DNA from: Penium margaritaceum
Taxonomy: Eukaryota; Streptophyta; Zygnematophyceae; Desmidiales; Peniaceae
Assembly (NCBI GenBank): GCA_023375785.1
Contig: SZWC01000037.1
Location: forward strand, 132,555 to 178,528
Reading direction: 5' to 3'
Length of the DNA: 45,974 nucleotides
Below the pieces are notes generated by a model that worked only from the letters and a program-made list of their open reading frames with translations, was not told the DNA's origin and did no database searches. Below are positions 31,049-41,742 of this stretch, piece after piece. The position numbers and the translations under genes are program-made. Numbering within the stretch: position 1 is the first letter of the stretch; the number at the start of each line of letters is the position of its first letter.

Positions 31049-31889
31049 TCCTTCTTAACCTGCGGTTGCCCTTCCTACAAAGCGGCAACCCAAGGACTTC
31101 GAGACACCACCCCCACGGTATGTCAGCGAATATAGCTTTGACTGCTGGGAGATTCTCTTCGAGGTCCGAGCCACCTCAGAGGGGGTATGGCCTTACTACC
31201 ACAGTCCGTATCAGGTTACAGATGATGCTCAGGTGCTGACAGCGGCCAGGGCGATGCGCGGACTCATTTACGCCATGCCGCTCGCGACTGTCGTGTACTT
31301 TTGCCCTTTTCTTAGAGAGGCCAGCACAGACAAGGGTGCTGGCCGTCGTCAGGGCTGGGACCTGGCATTGTCCCTGCTTGCTGTAGAGGCGCATACCACC
31401 CGCGTAGTTCACATTTGCGCCTTTCACTCCCCTCATCATGGACCCGCCGAGCCCGAAGCAAATTACTTGCGATGGGCCATGCGCATCTACACGCGCCTTC
31501 GGACCTCAGGAGGTACACATCTGTGGGCGCTCCGAACGATCATGATCGGTATTCTCCTCAAGCAGGCAGGCATCTTCTTGGAGTACAGCGATGTCGTTTT
31601 TGAGCCCTTCTCTATCTCCTTCCAACTTCTTCATTGGGCACATCAGCTCTTTCTCCAAGTGACTTCTGTCCCTGAGGCAGTTATGGCCCATGAGGAGAGT
31701 TGCCTTGCTGCAGCGGTCATCGCTTCACCACCGACGCCCCTCTTGCAGCACACTCCTCCGTCCTCTGGCACATCCTCCTTCTCTCCTTTCACCTTGATTG
31801 CCCCAACTCAGACACATGGTGTGGTTGCAGCTGCACTAGGGAAGAAGTGGGGGAAGAGGTATAGTTTGGGCCAGCAACAACTGCACTAA
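31049..31889 (+). pseudogene. Copia element 2: gag remnant
   Basis: The start region reads KRQPKDFETPPPRYV and then SEGVWPYYHSPY. It matches the opposite-strand frame of element 3 (RRQKDFETPPPPLET, GEGLWAYYTLPY), which shows both are the same gag family. After a frameshift near 31235 a 218-codon frame continues with LLKQAGIFLEYSDVVFEPF and LLHWAHQLFLQV, again parallel to element 3. No intact CCHC knuckle is visible. Confidence 0.6.
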
Positions 31890-32432
31890 CAATAGCCACT
31901 GGTCAGTAGTAGTGGACGTACTGTCCACTACTACAACTATGGAGGCGCTCATCGTTACACCTAATGCCATCAGCCAGTCTATTGAGCGTGGATCACTCAT
32001 GTCCTTCAGGTCGCACACACTTAGTGGTGTGCGTCGAGCAGCACAGCCTCTGGTCACGCGACGACCATCACCGTAGCAGTTTCGGTCTCCCTGTCGGCGA
32101 GCGATGGTGATCCAAATCCGCGTGACTGCACCATCGCCGAGCTCCGTCACTTGCTGACATTTTGCTCTCAGGGAGGTGCGAGTGTGTTGTTACAGCGGAG
32201 TGGTTAACAAACTAATTGTTTGTCTATTCTTGTCGCACGTGATGACTAACGCGGGGGAGCATAGCTGGCATGCGATGATGATGGATCTCATGGTAGTGAT
32301 TGTATTCTTGACTCCCACCTTCGTACCCTTCCTCGTTCCTCCTCGCATGTTTCTCTGCGTCTGTTTGAGGCCAAGTGTTCCATTGCCCGTTGCATAGTAT
32401 GTCCTCCAACCCTGATGCCAGTGGCACCTAGA
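31890..32432 (+). other. Copia element 2: gag-protease spacer, decayed
   Basis: Equivalent to the region between gag and protease in element 3. Frames are short and broken, and no motif is readable. Confidence 0.4.
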
Positions 32433-33740
32433 TCATTGATTACGATGCCACTCACAACATGACCTGTTGTTGTAGTGATTTTGTTCTTCTCGGCCCTGTT
32501 GTATCTGTTTGCTCCGTTAGCACGGGCTCTGGTCAGTCACTACTCGTCCAAGGTGTTGGAGTTGTGTGCTTTGATGGTCCATTTCACCCCTTGTACCTCT
32601 CCAAGGTTCTTTTTGTGCCTAATCTTAAGCTCAACCTGCTTTCTATTCGTGCCTACACACTGATGGGACTCTCTGTGGAGCACACTGCACACTTTGTGAC
32701 TGTGACTACTGTTGATAATCGTGCCATTTTCTCTGTGCCTCTATTGTGGATGATTTGAACTGCATTCCTCGGACTTCTCCTTCTCCTTGCTCTCCTTCCC
32801 CTTCTGCTTGTGTGTTTTTTACTAGTGTTCTCTCTGCTGAGCACCAGCGATTGCTACATCGCCGCCTGTGTGACGTGGGCTCAGATAGTATGTCCAAGCT
32901 CATTCGGACACAGCCCATATTCGGTCTTGACGCGGCCTCTTTCAAGAGGACACCCAAGACCGACTGTCTTTTTTGCGCTTAGGGTAAGATGCATCATTGC
33001 ACTTACCATGACTCCTGCTCTAGAGCACTTTATCCCCTCGAGTTGGTCCATTCAGACCTTCTCGGTCCTCTCCCTATTGAGTCTTTGTCCGATCATGGCC
33101 ATATCGTCCTGACCCTAACGGATGACTTCACCCAGATGTGGTGGGTCTACATCCTGCGCCAGAAGAGCAACGTCGCTCTCGTGGTTTGCCTCTGGCTAGT
33201 GACGGCTGAGCATCAGTCCCGCCACATGCTGCACAAGTACCCCACGGATCGTGGCGACAAGTTTCTTGGCAAGATGAATGACTTATTTATCAAACACGGT
33301 GTTTTCACTAGGTCTCCTCTCATACTACTCAACAGAACGGTGTCTCTAAGCACTGGAACCTCACCATGGAGGATGCGGTTTCCGCTATGCGGTCCGAGTG
33401 CAGTCTGCCTAAGTCTTTCGTGTTCTAAGGATTCGCCTACATGACGTGGGTCTGAAACCGCCTCCCGCATGGTCCCCTTTCGGACCACGTAACACTGTAC
33501 AAGCTTTGGTCTGGCCATCATGCCGATCTTTATCTCGCTCGTGTTTGGGGCTCTGTGGCTTGTGTGTGGTACACCAAGGACCAGTAGAGGTCCAAGATCT
33601 CTCCACGTGATCGCTTGTGTCTCTTTATGGGCATCTCCCCACGGTCGAAGACTTGGGGCTTTTGGGACTCTGCTTGTTGTTGCATTGTTGAGTCTCGTGA
33701 AACACTCTTCTTTGAGTCACTCACCTATCGTGACCTGACC
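32433..33740 (+). pseudogene. Copia element 2: protease, pre-integrase, integrase remnant
   Basis: Preceded by TAG where Trp is usual, it reads IIDYDATHNMT, the copia protease site with DSG changed to DYD. The pre-integrase (RLLHRRLCDVGSDSMSKLI) and FCA*GKMHHCTY follow, with the same TAG as element 1. Integrase has LVHSDLLGPLP (Asp), TDRGDKFLGKM (Asp) and then GVSKHWNLTMED, with Lys at the Glu position. The tail PRDRLCLFMGISPRSK closes the domain. At least one frameshift lies near 33310. Confidence 0.8.
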
Positions 33741-33869
33741 ACCATCATATCGATTGCTGTCATGAAGGTTCCTACGTATGAGGCTTCTCGACGGTTGGGG
33801 GAGTATGTGCCTACGAGCATCTCTGGAAAATGTCTGGAAAATGTGTCCATTTGAGCCCCCTCTCTTCTC

Positions 33870-34135
33870 AGTCTACGGCCCTTGATGACCCAGCAATGAT
33901 ACCTCTCGATCTAGAGACCTCTCCTACGTAACCCATTTCTACCCATGTTCCCTTGCACTCCACAGGGTCACATGATTCTCTACCCATGCCCACCAGCACT
34001 CCTACCTCTATGCGTGAGCCCGCCTCTACTCCTGCTCCTTCTGCCTTGCTCACACCAAGCCCTGGATCCCCTACCACTTCACCAACATCTCCTCACACTA
34101 CATCACATGCTCCTTTGTCCCAGTGATCATCAGCA
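33870..34135 (+). pseudogene. Copia element 2: Ser/Thr/Pro-rich linker, no reverse transcriptase
   Basis: A frame rich in Pro, Ser and Thr (TPTSMREPASTPAPSALLTP) corresponds to the linker that normally precedes reverse transcriptase. It runs almost directly into RNase H with no finger, palm or YVDD motifs between. Confidence 0.65.
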
Positions 34136-34199
34136 GTGGTCGAGCCCATGTGTGAGCCCGAAGTGGGCTCTACGAGCCAAGGATACTTGCGTGAGCCCG

Positions 34200-34669
34200 G
34201 TGGTCGTCTTCGACCATTGGTCTCTGGAGTCCAGACAGAAGTAGTCGCACCGGCTACGTGTTCCTCTGGTGGTACCGTTCTGTCGTGGCACAGTGGGAAG
34301 GAGGATTGCATTACACACAGCACGTCAAAAGCAGAGTACATTGCTATGGGTGTTGGGAAAACTGAGCCAGTCTGGCTGTAGTGCCTGTTCCTTGAGTTAG
34401 GTTTGTCAGTGCCCACCATTGTGCTTCGCTACGACAACCAGAGCGCTCTTGCCATTATAGAGAACTCTGGTGTCTTTCATGCTTGCACAAAGCACATTGC
34501 AGTTGAGCACCATTTATTGCCTGATCTGGTGGAGCAACACGTGATCTGCGTCATATGGGTCAGCACTAATATGCAGCATGCTGATTTCCTGACGAAGGCA
34601 CTGACTCGCGGAAAGTTTTTGGTGGCCATGCATTCTGTTGGGCTTCGCCCCTTGTGTGAGAGTGGTTGA
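34200..34669 (+). pseudogene. Copia element 2: RNase H remnant
   Basis: Reads RSRTGYVF, shifts frame, then GGTVLSWHSGKEDCITHST and SKAEYIAMG. After one TAG it continues LRYDNQSALAIIEN, HACTKHIAVEHH and ADFLTKALTRGKFL, ending with TGA at 34667. The N-terminal Asp-containing start is lost. Confidence 0.8.
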
Positions 34670-34760
34670 GTTTCGGGTGTCCTTGTGTTAGGTTTGTCTT
34701 TTCACTCGTTGTTCCACTCATACCAATCAGGCATGAATATGGACATGTGTACCATTGGGT

Positions 34761-34770
34761 CATGGGGGAG
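34761..34770 (+). other. Copia element 2: polypurine tract
   Basis: CATGGGGGAG immediately before the 3' LTR. The same ATGGGGGAG motif precedes the LTR of element 1 (35428, 42828) and, on the minus strand, of element 3. Confidence 0.85.
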
Positions 34771-35412
34771 TGTTGTGATTTGTGACATTCTTGTCGAGCT
34801 GTATAGTTCACTATGACCACTCGGTCATTTCCATGCCTGTTCACATCCCTGACGCGGTCCCAGGAGGCAATGGCACGTTCGCATGTGGTGGGCCACCCAC
34901 TTGGAACCGACTAAGGACTGCCCTAGTGTCCAGGATGCTCTCTCGGACCTTTTGCAGTTTTCTACAGCGTGAAGGATTTTATCTGTGGACTAGCCCTAGA
35001 CCCAATTGGCATGTTTTTCATTGTTTCTCCCTCGTTCGATGCCAGATTCATGCACAGAACCAGCTATAGCATCCTGCTTGAGATCCTCAACGCTTAGGTT
35101 CAGACGGCGTAGCGTTCTGACTTGTCTGCGCAGAGTTACGGCAAAAACAGTGTTTTTGGACTAGTTTTAGGACAGACCTTGAACTGGCGCATGCGACACC
35201 TGTCGTGCTCCACGACATGTATTTATGATGTGGACCTGTCATTTGTTAACTCTCTCTGCAAATGCTATTCAAGCATTATGACACTATTACTTGTGTCTCC
35301 TAGCCAGACCCTTGCTGTCGTGTGTACCACGAGTGACTATTCTCATGGTCTAACCGGGCACTGACGCCCAGTCAGCGACTACATTGCTAGGAAGCTTCTA
35401 TGCATCTTCTCA
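34771..35412 (+). repeat. Copia element 2: 3' LTR
   Basis: 642 bp, TGTTGTGATT to CTTCTCA. Its terminal 226 bp correspond to the isolated fragment at 42587-42812. Confidence 0.9.
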
Positions 35413-35436
35413 ACATACCCTCTGGTTATGGGGGAG
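35413..35436 (+). mobile_element. Copia element 1: resumed tail and polypurine tract
   Basis: Begins with ACATA, the right target duplication of element 2, and ends TTATGGGGGAG directly before the element-1 LTR. Joined to the left tail with one duplication removed, it aligns gap-free to the tail of element 2. A near-identical 24-mer is at 42813-42836. Confidence 0.85.
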
Positions 35437-35678
35437 TGCTGTGATGTGAGTCGTCCACATTTGCCTTGTACAACTCCCTATGACCAGTCAAACGTGTCCA
35501 TATTCGTGTAGACACTAGGTATCGAAACAACTACAGCTGGAACATTGTCCCGTGGTCCACCCATATGTAGCTGCTAGACAGCTGCAATAGCGAGCTGGAT
35601 GCTTGTTTGAACCTTCTATAGTGTTTTTGGTGACTCGAGGATTTTCCTAGTGGACCGACCATGTGCACTGTTTGAAAT
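35437..35678 (+). repeat. Copia element 1: truncated 3' LTR
   Basis: Starts TGCTGTGATGTGAGTCG and matches the first part of the full LTR at 42837. The match stops after ATGTGCACTGTT near 35673, where element 3 begins. Confidence 0.85.
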
Positions 35679-36468
35679 TGAAAAACTAGGCAGTAAGTTG
35701 GGGCAACAGCATTACTGATGTAGCGTGTGGGCTTCCACTCTCGTTACTTAAGTCTACTACCCCCTCAGTCTGGTGCTCTAAAGTCTAAGTCTGGAAGCTC
35801 TGGGTTTGTTACTCAGAAACGCGCGCGCCACAAAGCAGCTGAAAACTGAAAGTGACTGATTCAGAATGAAGAATGAGCAACAATGGGAGATCCCTCCAAC
35901 TTCTAGTTCCCCCTAGCTTTGTAGAGCTTGTTACTCAGCTAACCAGCCAATAAGACAATAGATCTAGACCTATTTTCTTCCAGGCAGGGTTTTCTTGGTG
36001 AGCCCTGCCAGACGGCCGACAGCCGAAAACCTGGGGGTCGTCTGTTTTGCTTGAAAACTCGTCCATACCATAATACCGACACTGCGAGTTATGGCTGCCC
36101 GAACCCAGGCAGTGCCTACAATGCTCCACGATGCCAAACAGTGCCACGCAACATGCGGTATGGACCCTAGGCAGAGCATGACGCTGTAGACGCAAGGGTA
36201 CTGTCAGATCCAGCACCTTACGCATGCAGACAACATCTACGGTGGCAGTGACTGCCGGCGGCCCGACCGCCGAGGAGGCCTGCCGATGGAGCTGAGCACG
36301 TAGCCAGAGAGAGGAGGCTCCAGTGAACTATGAGTAGGCTTCAGCATGCATTGGCTCCACCGGACGACACTCCTCCTGCATCGAGTCTCACCGTCAGTCA
36401 TTTGCACGCCGATGTACACAAGTCGGGAGGACACAACAAAGCACATTGAGGGTGCGCAAACACCAACA
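35679..36468 (-). repeat. Copia element 3: 3' LTR
   Basis: Direct repeat of 41743-42586. In element sense it starts TGTTGGTGTTTGCGC just after the polypurine tract. It lacks a block of about 45 bp present in the other copy (near 42159-42204). The inner boundary is certain; the outer end could shift a few bases. Confidence 0.85.
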
Positions 36469-36477
36469 CTCCCCCAT
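36469..36477 (-). other. Copia element 3: polypurine tract
   Basis: ATGGGGGAG in element sense, abutting the 3' LTR. Confidence 0.85.
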
Positions 36478-36575
36478 GACTCAAAGGCGTAGTGCACATG
36501 GACGGGCAGAGACACAGTCAACAGTTAGACTCCCTTAGGGCATGCAGAGATGGAGGAAAGGACATAGAGCGCAAC

Positions 36576-37185
36576 TCACGAATGCACACCGACTGAACTC
36601 ACGGCTTTCTTGAACGAGTCGCGCTTGAGTGCCTTGGTCAAGAAGTCAGCCAGTTGCCATGCTGTCTAAACCCACACAATGTTGATGGTGCCGTCATGCA
36701 ACAACAAACACACATAGTGATACTCAATGTTGATGTGCTTTGTGGGTGTGTGATGCACGCCGTTATTGTCTGCGATGGCCATGGAACTCTCATTGTCACA
36801 ATGCAACGTGATGGATGCGACGGACTGACGCAACTCGGACAACATACGATGCAACCACACACTCTCACACGCGCCTGAGCCAAGAACCACGTACTCAGCC
36901 TCGGCAGTGCAACGTGCAATGCACCCTTGCTTGCGATTGCGCCAGGACATAGTCGTGCCACCGATCAGAAATATCCAGCCTGTTTGACTCTTACCGTCCA
37001 GCCTCCCGGCCCAGTCACTTTCGGTGTAGCTCACCGTGACAACAGACAGTTGGAGGCAGAATGTAAGACCCCACCGAGGAGTAGAGACGACATAGCACAT
37101 ATCTTGATTCGTGGCCTTGAAGTGAAGGTGACGCGGCTCCTGAGAAAACTGAGCCAGGAGGTTGACGATGAACGCGATGTCTAAG
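36576..37185 (-). pseudogene. Copia element 3: RNase H remnant
   Basis: Preceded by RLDIAFIVNLLAQF, the normal link from reverse transcriptase to RNase H. The frame then gives SYTESDWAGRLDGKSQTGW, SWRNRKQGCIARCTAEAEY and LHCDNESSMAIADN. After HTPTKHINIEYHY it reads IVWV*TAWQLADFLTKALKR, ending TGA at 36576. The only stop inside is the TAG at 36666. Catalytic Asp, Glu and Asp positions all look intact. Confidence 0.85.
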
Positions 37186-37196
37186 CGGGTGCGGTT

Positions 37197-37400
37197 GGGG
37201 CTGCCGACCCGGAGGGGCCAGCAAGCGTGACCGAAGCTGCTGGTCCGGAGTGGCCAACGGGCGCGACTGGAGCTGATGGCCTGAAGGGGCGAGCAGGCGC
37301 GACTGGGGTTGTGGACCAGGAGGGGCCAGCGGGCCTGACTGGAGTTGCTGGCCCTGAGGGGCCAGTGGGCGCAACTGGAATTGCTGGCTCATAGGGGCCA
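37197..37400 (-). repeat. 36-bp minisatellite encoding a 12-residue Pro/Ala repeat
   Basis: About five 36-bp units keep the frame on the minus strand and encode variants of APVAPxGPSGPx. They lie where copia polyproteins have a variable linker between integrase and reverse transcriptase. Here the repeat runs almost directly into the RNase H approach, so the enzyme domain itself is gone. Confidence 0.85.
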
Positions 37401-37524
37401 GCAGACGTGACTAGGGCTACCTGCTTAGAGGGACTAAGTGATGTGTCACCCAGAAGCGGCAAGACAGATGATGGACTCACGACTCCCCAATACGACGGGA
37501 GGCACATGGACGAGCCAGAGCGAA

Positions 37525-38931
37525 AAAGATCGTGGAGAAAATACTCCTCAAAGAAGAGGGCATCGCGGGACTCGAGGATGTAGTGCGGGGATGGATCTCA
37601 CAAGCGTTAGGCCTTGGACTGACGATAGACGCCAAGAAAGGTGCAAGGAAATCCGCGAGGGGCGAACTTGCTACCCTGCTGCGGGACGGGCAGCCACACA
37701 ATGACCACGCAGCCCAAGACGCGTGCCAAACTCAACCCGCATGGTGCGGACGGCGTCGGCCATAGTGCGGTTCCACCACTCGGAGACATCGTTCTGAGCA
37801 TGCGTGTAGGGCGTTGATGTCTCGTGGTGGACACCGTGGGAGGCAAGAAAAGTCGTGGAGACGCCTATGTACTCACCACCGTGATCGAAGCAAAAGCGGT
37901 GAAGAGATCGACCACACTCGCACTCTGTAAGGACAAGCCAGTCCTGCATGGCACGAGTGACATCACTCTTCTGCCGAAGGCAGAAGACCCATCGGTAGCG
38001 AGAGTAGTCATTGGTGAGGGTGAGGACATATCGTTCATGCTGGCCGACGGACTCGGTAGGGAGAGGACCCTTGACATCGGAATGGACGAGGTCTAGAGGG
38101 GTGGGCGCATGGGAGGAGGACTGAAGGTATGTGGACTGGTGCATCTTTCCCTGAGGGCAATCAATGCACTCTGTGGGGCACAGTCAAAAGAAAGTGTCCG
38201 GATCAAGGCCCTTGGTCGGCTGGGTGCGGAGCATGCTGTCGACGATAGCAAAGTGGACGTGCCAAAGGCAGCGGTGCAAAATGCGGGTGTGATGCAGAGA
38301 GAGTGCTCGTGACAAAGACATGGCCTATGGTGGCCCACGGGGAGGAGACGGAAGGAGAGGAGGACAGACGAGGGATGTGCCAAAGGTTACCATGGGCGAT
38401 GACGTGAAGAACGACAAGACCGGACAGACGCAACGACACAGTGCCAACACGACGCGAGTGCACAACGTCTATGCTTATGAAATCAAGGGCAGTAACGGAC
38501 AGGAGGCTAAGCTCAAGACCTGGGACGAAGAGGAAATCGGTCAAGAACACATCACCGCCAGGACCACGGAAACGAGCGACGCCGGCACTGCGGACAGGTA
38601 ACACCTTTCCGGAGCCCGTTGAGTCACCGGATACATCGCCAACCGGACCAAGCAAACTAAAGGCCTCGCAAGAGGCCGTCATGTAATGTGTGGCCCTGGA
38701 GTCGATGATCCAGGTCTCGATAGGGTCCTGGACAGGAGTCGCAAGATAGCTAACAATCACGTGGCAGCAAGCAAGAGATGCGGACGTGGTGGAAGGGGGC
38801 ACAAACCGAGACTGCCAATCATCAAGCCACGCAGCGTCGTCACGGAGGGGGGAAGAGAAGACCATAGAAGATGGTGAGACAGACGAGGAAGCAGGACACG
38901 ACCGCAGCTCAATCTTAGTCATGCATGGCAA
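37525..38931 (-). pseudogene. Copia element 3: protease, pre-integrase, integrase
   Basis: The protease site reads WIIDSRATHYMT (DSG changed to DSR), followed by FLFVPGLELSLLSV. The pre-integrase zinc region reads ECIDCPQGKMHQ, with CAG for the Gln that is TAG in elements 1 and 2. Integrase carries DLVHSDVKGPLP, then FDHGGEYIG, then NDVSEWWNRTMADAV, so Asp, Asp and Glu are all kept. A frameshift near 37,690 leads to the tail (GFPCTFLGVYRQSKA, then YILESRDALFFEE). This is the best preserved integrase of the three. Confidence 0.85.
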
Positions 38932-38940
38932 GGACGGCGA

Positions 38941-40297
38941 TCAAGAGGTGACGCAACTCGCACTTCCCTTGGGGGGAGGACGAGGTAGGCTCAAATGGAG
39001 TGCAATGAACTGCTCCAACTGACGCTCACGCATAGATGGCCTAGGAGTGTAGACTGAGTGTGGAGTGGCAACGCCTGAGCCCGAATAGAAGGAAGACTGC
39101 TCCGGTGACGGGAACAGAGGCGTCGACGGCTGTAGAAAATGTTGTTGCGGAGCTGGCGTCGACGGGACCGGTGTGGCTGTTGGAGGAGAGGAGCTACTAG
39201 ATGGGGTCACGGCGTTAAGGCCGGTGACAACTACGGCTGCAGAGGCGAGACAACGCTCATGCTGGCGGCACATGGTTGCGATGACGCATGCCTCGTCCAT
39301 CGATCACAGGCACGTGTACCACCCATACCCTAACTGGCCACAGTTTATGGCAGACCGAGCCACATCTGCTCGACCCAGTCGACTGCTACTGCTGACCTTT
39401 GCCATTCTTGCCCCGGCACTTCTTCTTCCCCAGCACCAAGGAGCAAGTGGAGGTAGGTGGAGCATGGGAGGCGACAGCCACGAAAGCAACGGCAGGGGAG
39501 ACGAGGGCCTCTGTGCATTGGAGGCGGGACTGCATATGAACTTCCTCAATCATGAGGAAGAGCTCGTATGCCCAAGGCATGAGGGTGTCCTGGGCCGCCA
39601 TGGTGGAGAGGACATCCTGGGAGTAGTGGACGAAGATGTTCGCGTACGCGCCGGTGACACCGCGCTTGATAGTGAGGAGCACAAAAAGAGGGGGTGGAGC
39701 AGAGGTGCCTAGGCGACGGAGGATGTCCTTAGCCTGCTACCAATAAGCGGTGACAATCTCGGTCTCCCCCATGTGTGGGACGTTAAACTCCCGCAGCAGT
39801 CGGTCTCAGCGTCGCTGGACAGGCCTTGGGGACAGGTGAGGACGTGCCATGCGGCTCTAGGGTCTGGGTCCCGCCAGTTATGAAGTCGCCGAGGAAGGGC
39901 TCTAGGGCTAGGCGGGAAGCCGGAGGAGCGACGGGGACGAGGGCGGGTATGGCGCGACCACCGTGATACAGTTGGTCAACGTGAGTGGAGTCATACGGAA
40001 GGGTGTAATAGGCCCACAAGCCTTCACCATGCGTCGAGATGCAGAAGCTGAGCTCCCAGCTCCATAACTCCTCGCCTGTCTCAAGTGGCGGAGGCGGCGT
40101 CTCAAAGTCCTTTTGCCTGCGGCCGGTGTCCAGAGTGGGGCCAAGGACGAATGCCACTGTCTGCCACAAGCGCTGAGTCCGTTGTTATGCCAAGTAATGC
40201 GTGATAACACACACAGCGGGGGTGGCGTGCCTAGGAGGAATGAACGGTGGTGGGGCACTAGTGGGAGTCTGTGAGGCCAGTGGCTGCACTGCTGCAA
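38941..40297 (-). pseudogene. Copia element 3: gag remnant
   Basis: The N-terminal part reads RRQKDFETPPPPLET and GEGLWAYYTLPYDST, parallel to element 2. The central part (39386-39682) reads LLTIKRGVTGAYANIFVHYS and then MPWAYELFLMIEEV. A knuckle-like NCGQLGYGWYTC (39304 region) has Tyr for His and lacks the first Cys. A Ser/Pro-rich segment then leads to the protease frame. Several frameshifts are present. Confidence 0.65.
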
Positions 40298-40379
40298 GCT
40301 ACTACGTCAAGGCAGAGAGCTGTTGCTGAATGAAAACCAAGGGGTCAGGAGTGCCGGCGACGACGCCCGTGGGTTGTTG

Positions 40380-41430
40380 CTATTATCGCTAGTGCTATTG
40401 CTTTTGCTGTTGCTGATACTGCTACTGCTGCTGTTGCTATTGCTACTGTTGCTACTGTTGCTACTCCTATAAGAAAAGATGGGGGGTACCCCCCTAGGGG
40501 TCCCCCAATGGAGGAGGACTCCTCCCTACTGGGGCTATTTCCCATGGTGGATTTCGGTGATCCCTCTCTTTGATTTTTTTTTTTGTTTTGTGTTGATGAC
40601 TCGAGCGGTGATGTCAGTAGTGAAATGGTGACATAAGTAGCAGTCGTTGCTGGGGTCGCTGTTGCGCGGCTACAACGGCTGCTATCGTCGATGCCACTGC
40701 TCCTCCTGTTGCTACCGCTGGTGCTACTTCATGGTACTGCTATTGCAACTGCTGCTTCTGCTACTACTGCTGCTACTCCTATTGTTGCTGCTACTGTTGT
40801 TGTTGCAGCTGCTGTTGCAGCAACAGCTGCTGCTGCTGCGGTTGTTGTTACAACAACAACTGCTGGTGCTGCTGCTGTTATTGCTGCCTGGTGTTGTTGT
40901 TGCTACTATGTGCTGATGTGGCTGCTACAACAGCTATGGCCGCTATTGTGGGATGGTGGACTTTTTTTTTCTTTTTTTTTATTCTTGTCTATCACAGCGA
41001 GCTTCACTGCTCGCTGTGAGCAGCGGGGTGCGAGCAGCGAGCTCGCTGCTCGCTGCTAGCAGTCTGCTGCTCGCTTCCAACAATCTGCTGCTTATTGCCA
41101 GCATTCTACTGCTCGCTACGAGCAGCGGGCTCACTGCTTGCAGCCCGTTGCTTGCTGCGAGCTACGAGCAGCAATAGTCACTGCTAGCTGCTGTCAGCTG
41201 CTGTTGGCTGCTGTTGCTTGCTGCTTCTTGGTGCTATGGCTACTACTGCTGCTGCTTGTTGTCGCTCCATCTTTTGCGAGCTGCTCCTGCTTGCCGCCGC
41301 TGCTTCTTGCTGCTGCGAGCTGCTGTTGCTACGAGCTGTTACTGCTGTCAACTGCTGTTGTTGCATGTAGCTGCTGCCATTGCTCGTTTTTGTTGTCTGC
41401 TGCAACTTCTGCAACAGGCTGTTACAACTG
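40380..41430. repeat. Degenerate GCT/GTT/CTG triplet array with hairpins
   Basis: About 1 kb of imperfect trinucleotide repeats lies between the gag and the primer site of element 3. The sub-block 40980-41180 consists of alternating GAGCAGC and GCTGCTC motifs. It includes a perfect 24-bp palindrome at 41030-41053. Frames across it are poly-Leu, poly-Ala or poly-Gln and are not credible proteins. Confidence 0.85.
41030..41053. repeat. Perfect 24-bp palindrome
   Basis: GCGAGCAGCGAG followed by its exact reverse complement CTCGCTGCTCGC, with no spacer. It lies within the triplet array and could extrude as a cruciform. Confidence 0.9.
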
Positions 41431-41726
41431 CTCGCTAGTGCCAGTCACTACACCTGGGTCACGTTGCCGCGTGCGTCGTTGCCTGCAGGTATTAGACGCG
41501 GCCAGCCGCTCACCTCCTCGCGTCACGCGTGGGGTCAGTACTGCCGGGAAAATCCTGCAGCATTTCCTTTGGCCCAGTAGCCATGGGCAAAAATCTGACG
41601 CTGCCACCAAGCAGGTCAATGCTGTAGAGAAAAATCCATCAGCAATTCCCCTGCACTCGCGCGCATGGGGGTACGCCGTCGTTGTCTGGCACTTGTACGC
41701 TAGTCTTCTGCTGCTGCTACGCTCTA

Positions 41727-41738
41727 GCTCTGATACCA
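41727..41738 (-). other. Copia element 3: tRNA-iMet primer binding site
   Basis: TGGTATCAGAGC on the minus strand, a perfect match to the common plant copia primer site, four bases inside the 5' LTR. Confidence 0.92.
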
Positions 41739-41742
41739 AAAT

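Larger units (their letters stand above)
29177..35412 (+). mobile_element. Copia element 2 (complete LTR-to-LTR, defective)
   Basis: A 6,236-bp Ty1-copia element with LTRs of exactly 642 bp at both ends, beginning TGTTGTGATT and ending CATCTTCTCA. A primer site follows the left LTR, and the polypurine tract CATGGGGGAG precedes the right LTR. Order inside is gag, protease, integrase, linker, RNase H; reverse transcriptase is absent. The flanking 5-mers GCATA (left) and ACATA (right) are a near-perfect target duplication. It is inserted in element 1, a few bases before that element's polypurine tract. The LTRs differ at many positions, so it is old. Confidence 0.9.

Noticed and set aside
40647..40916. 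Poly-Leu membrane-like peptide
   Set aside because: It is a translation of CTG/TTG triplet repeats, not a gene.
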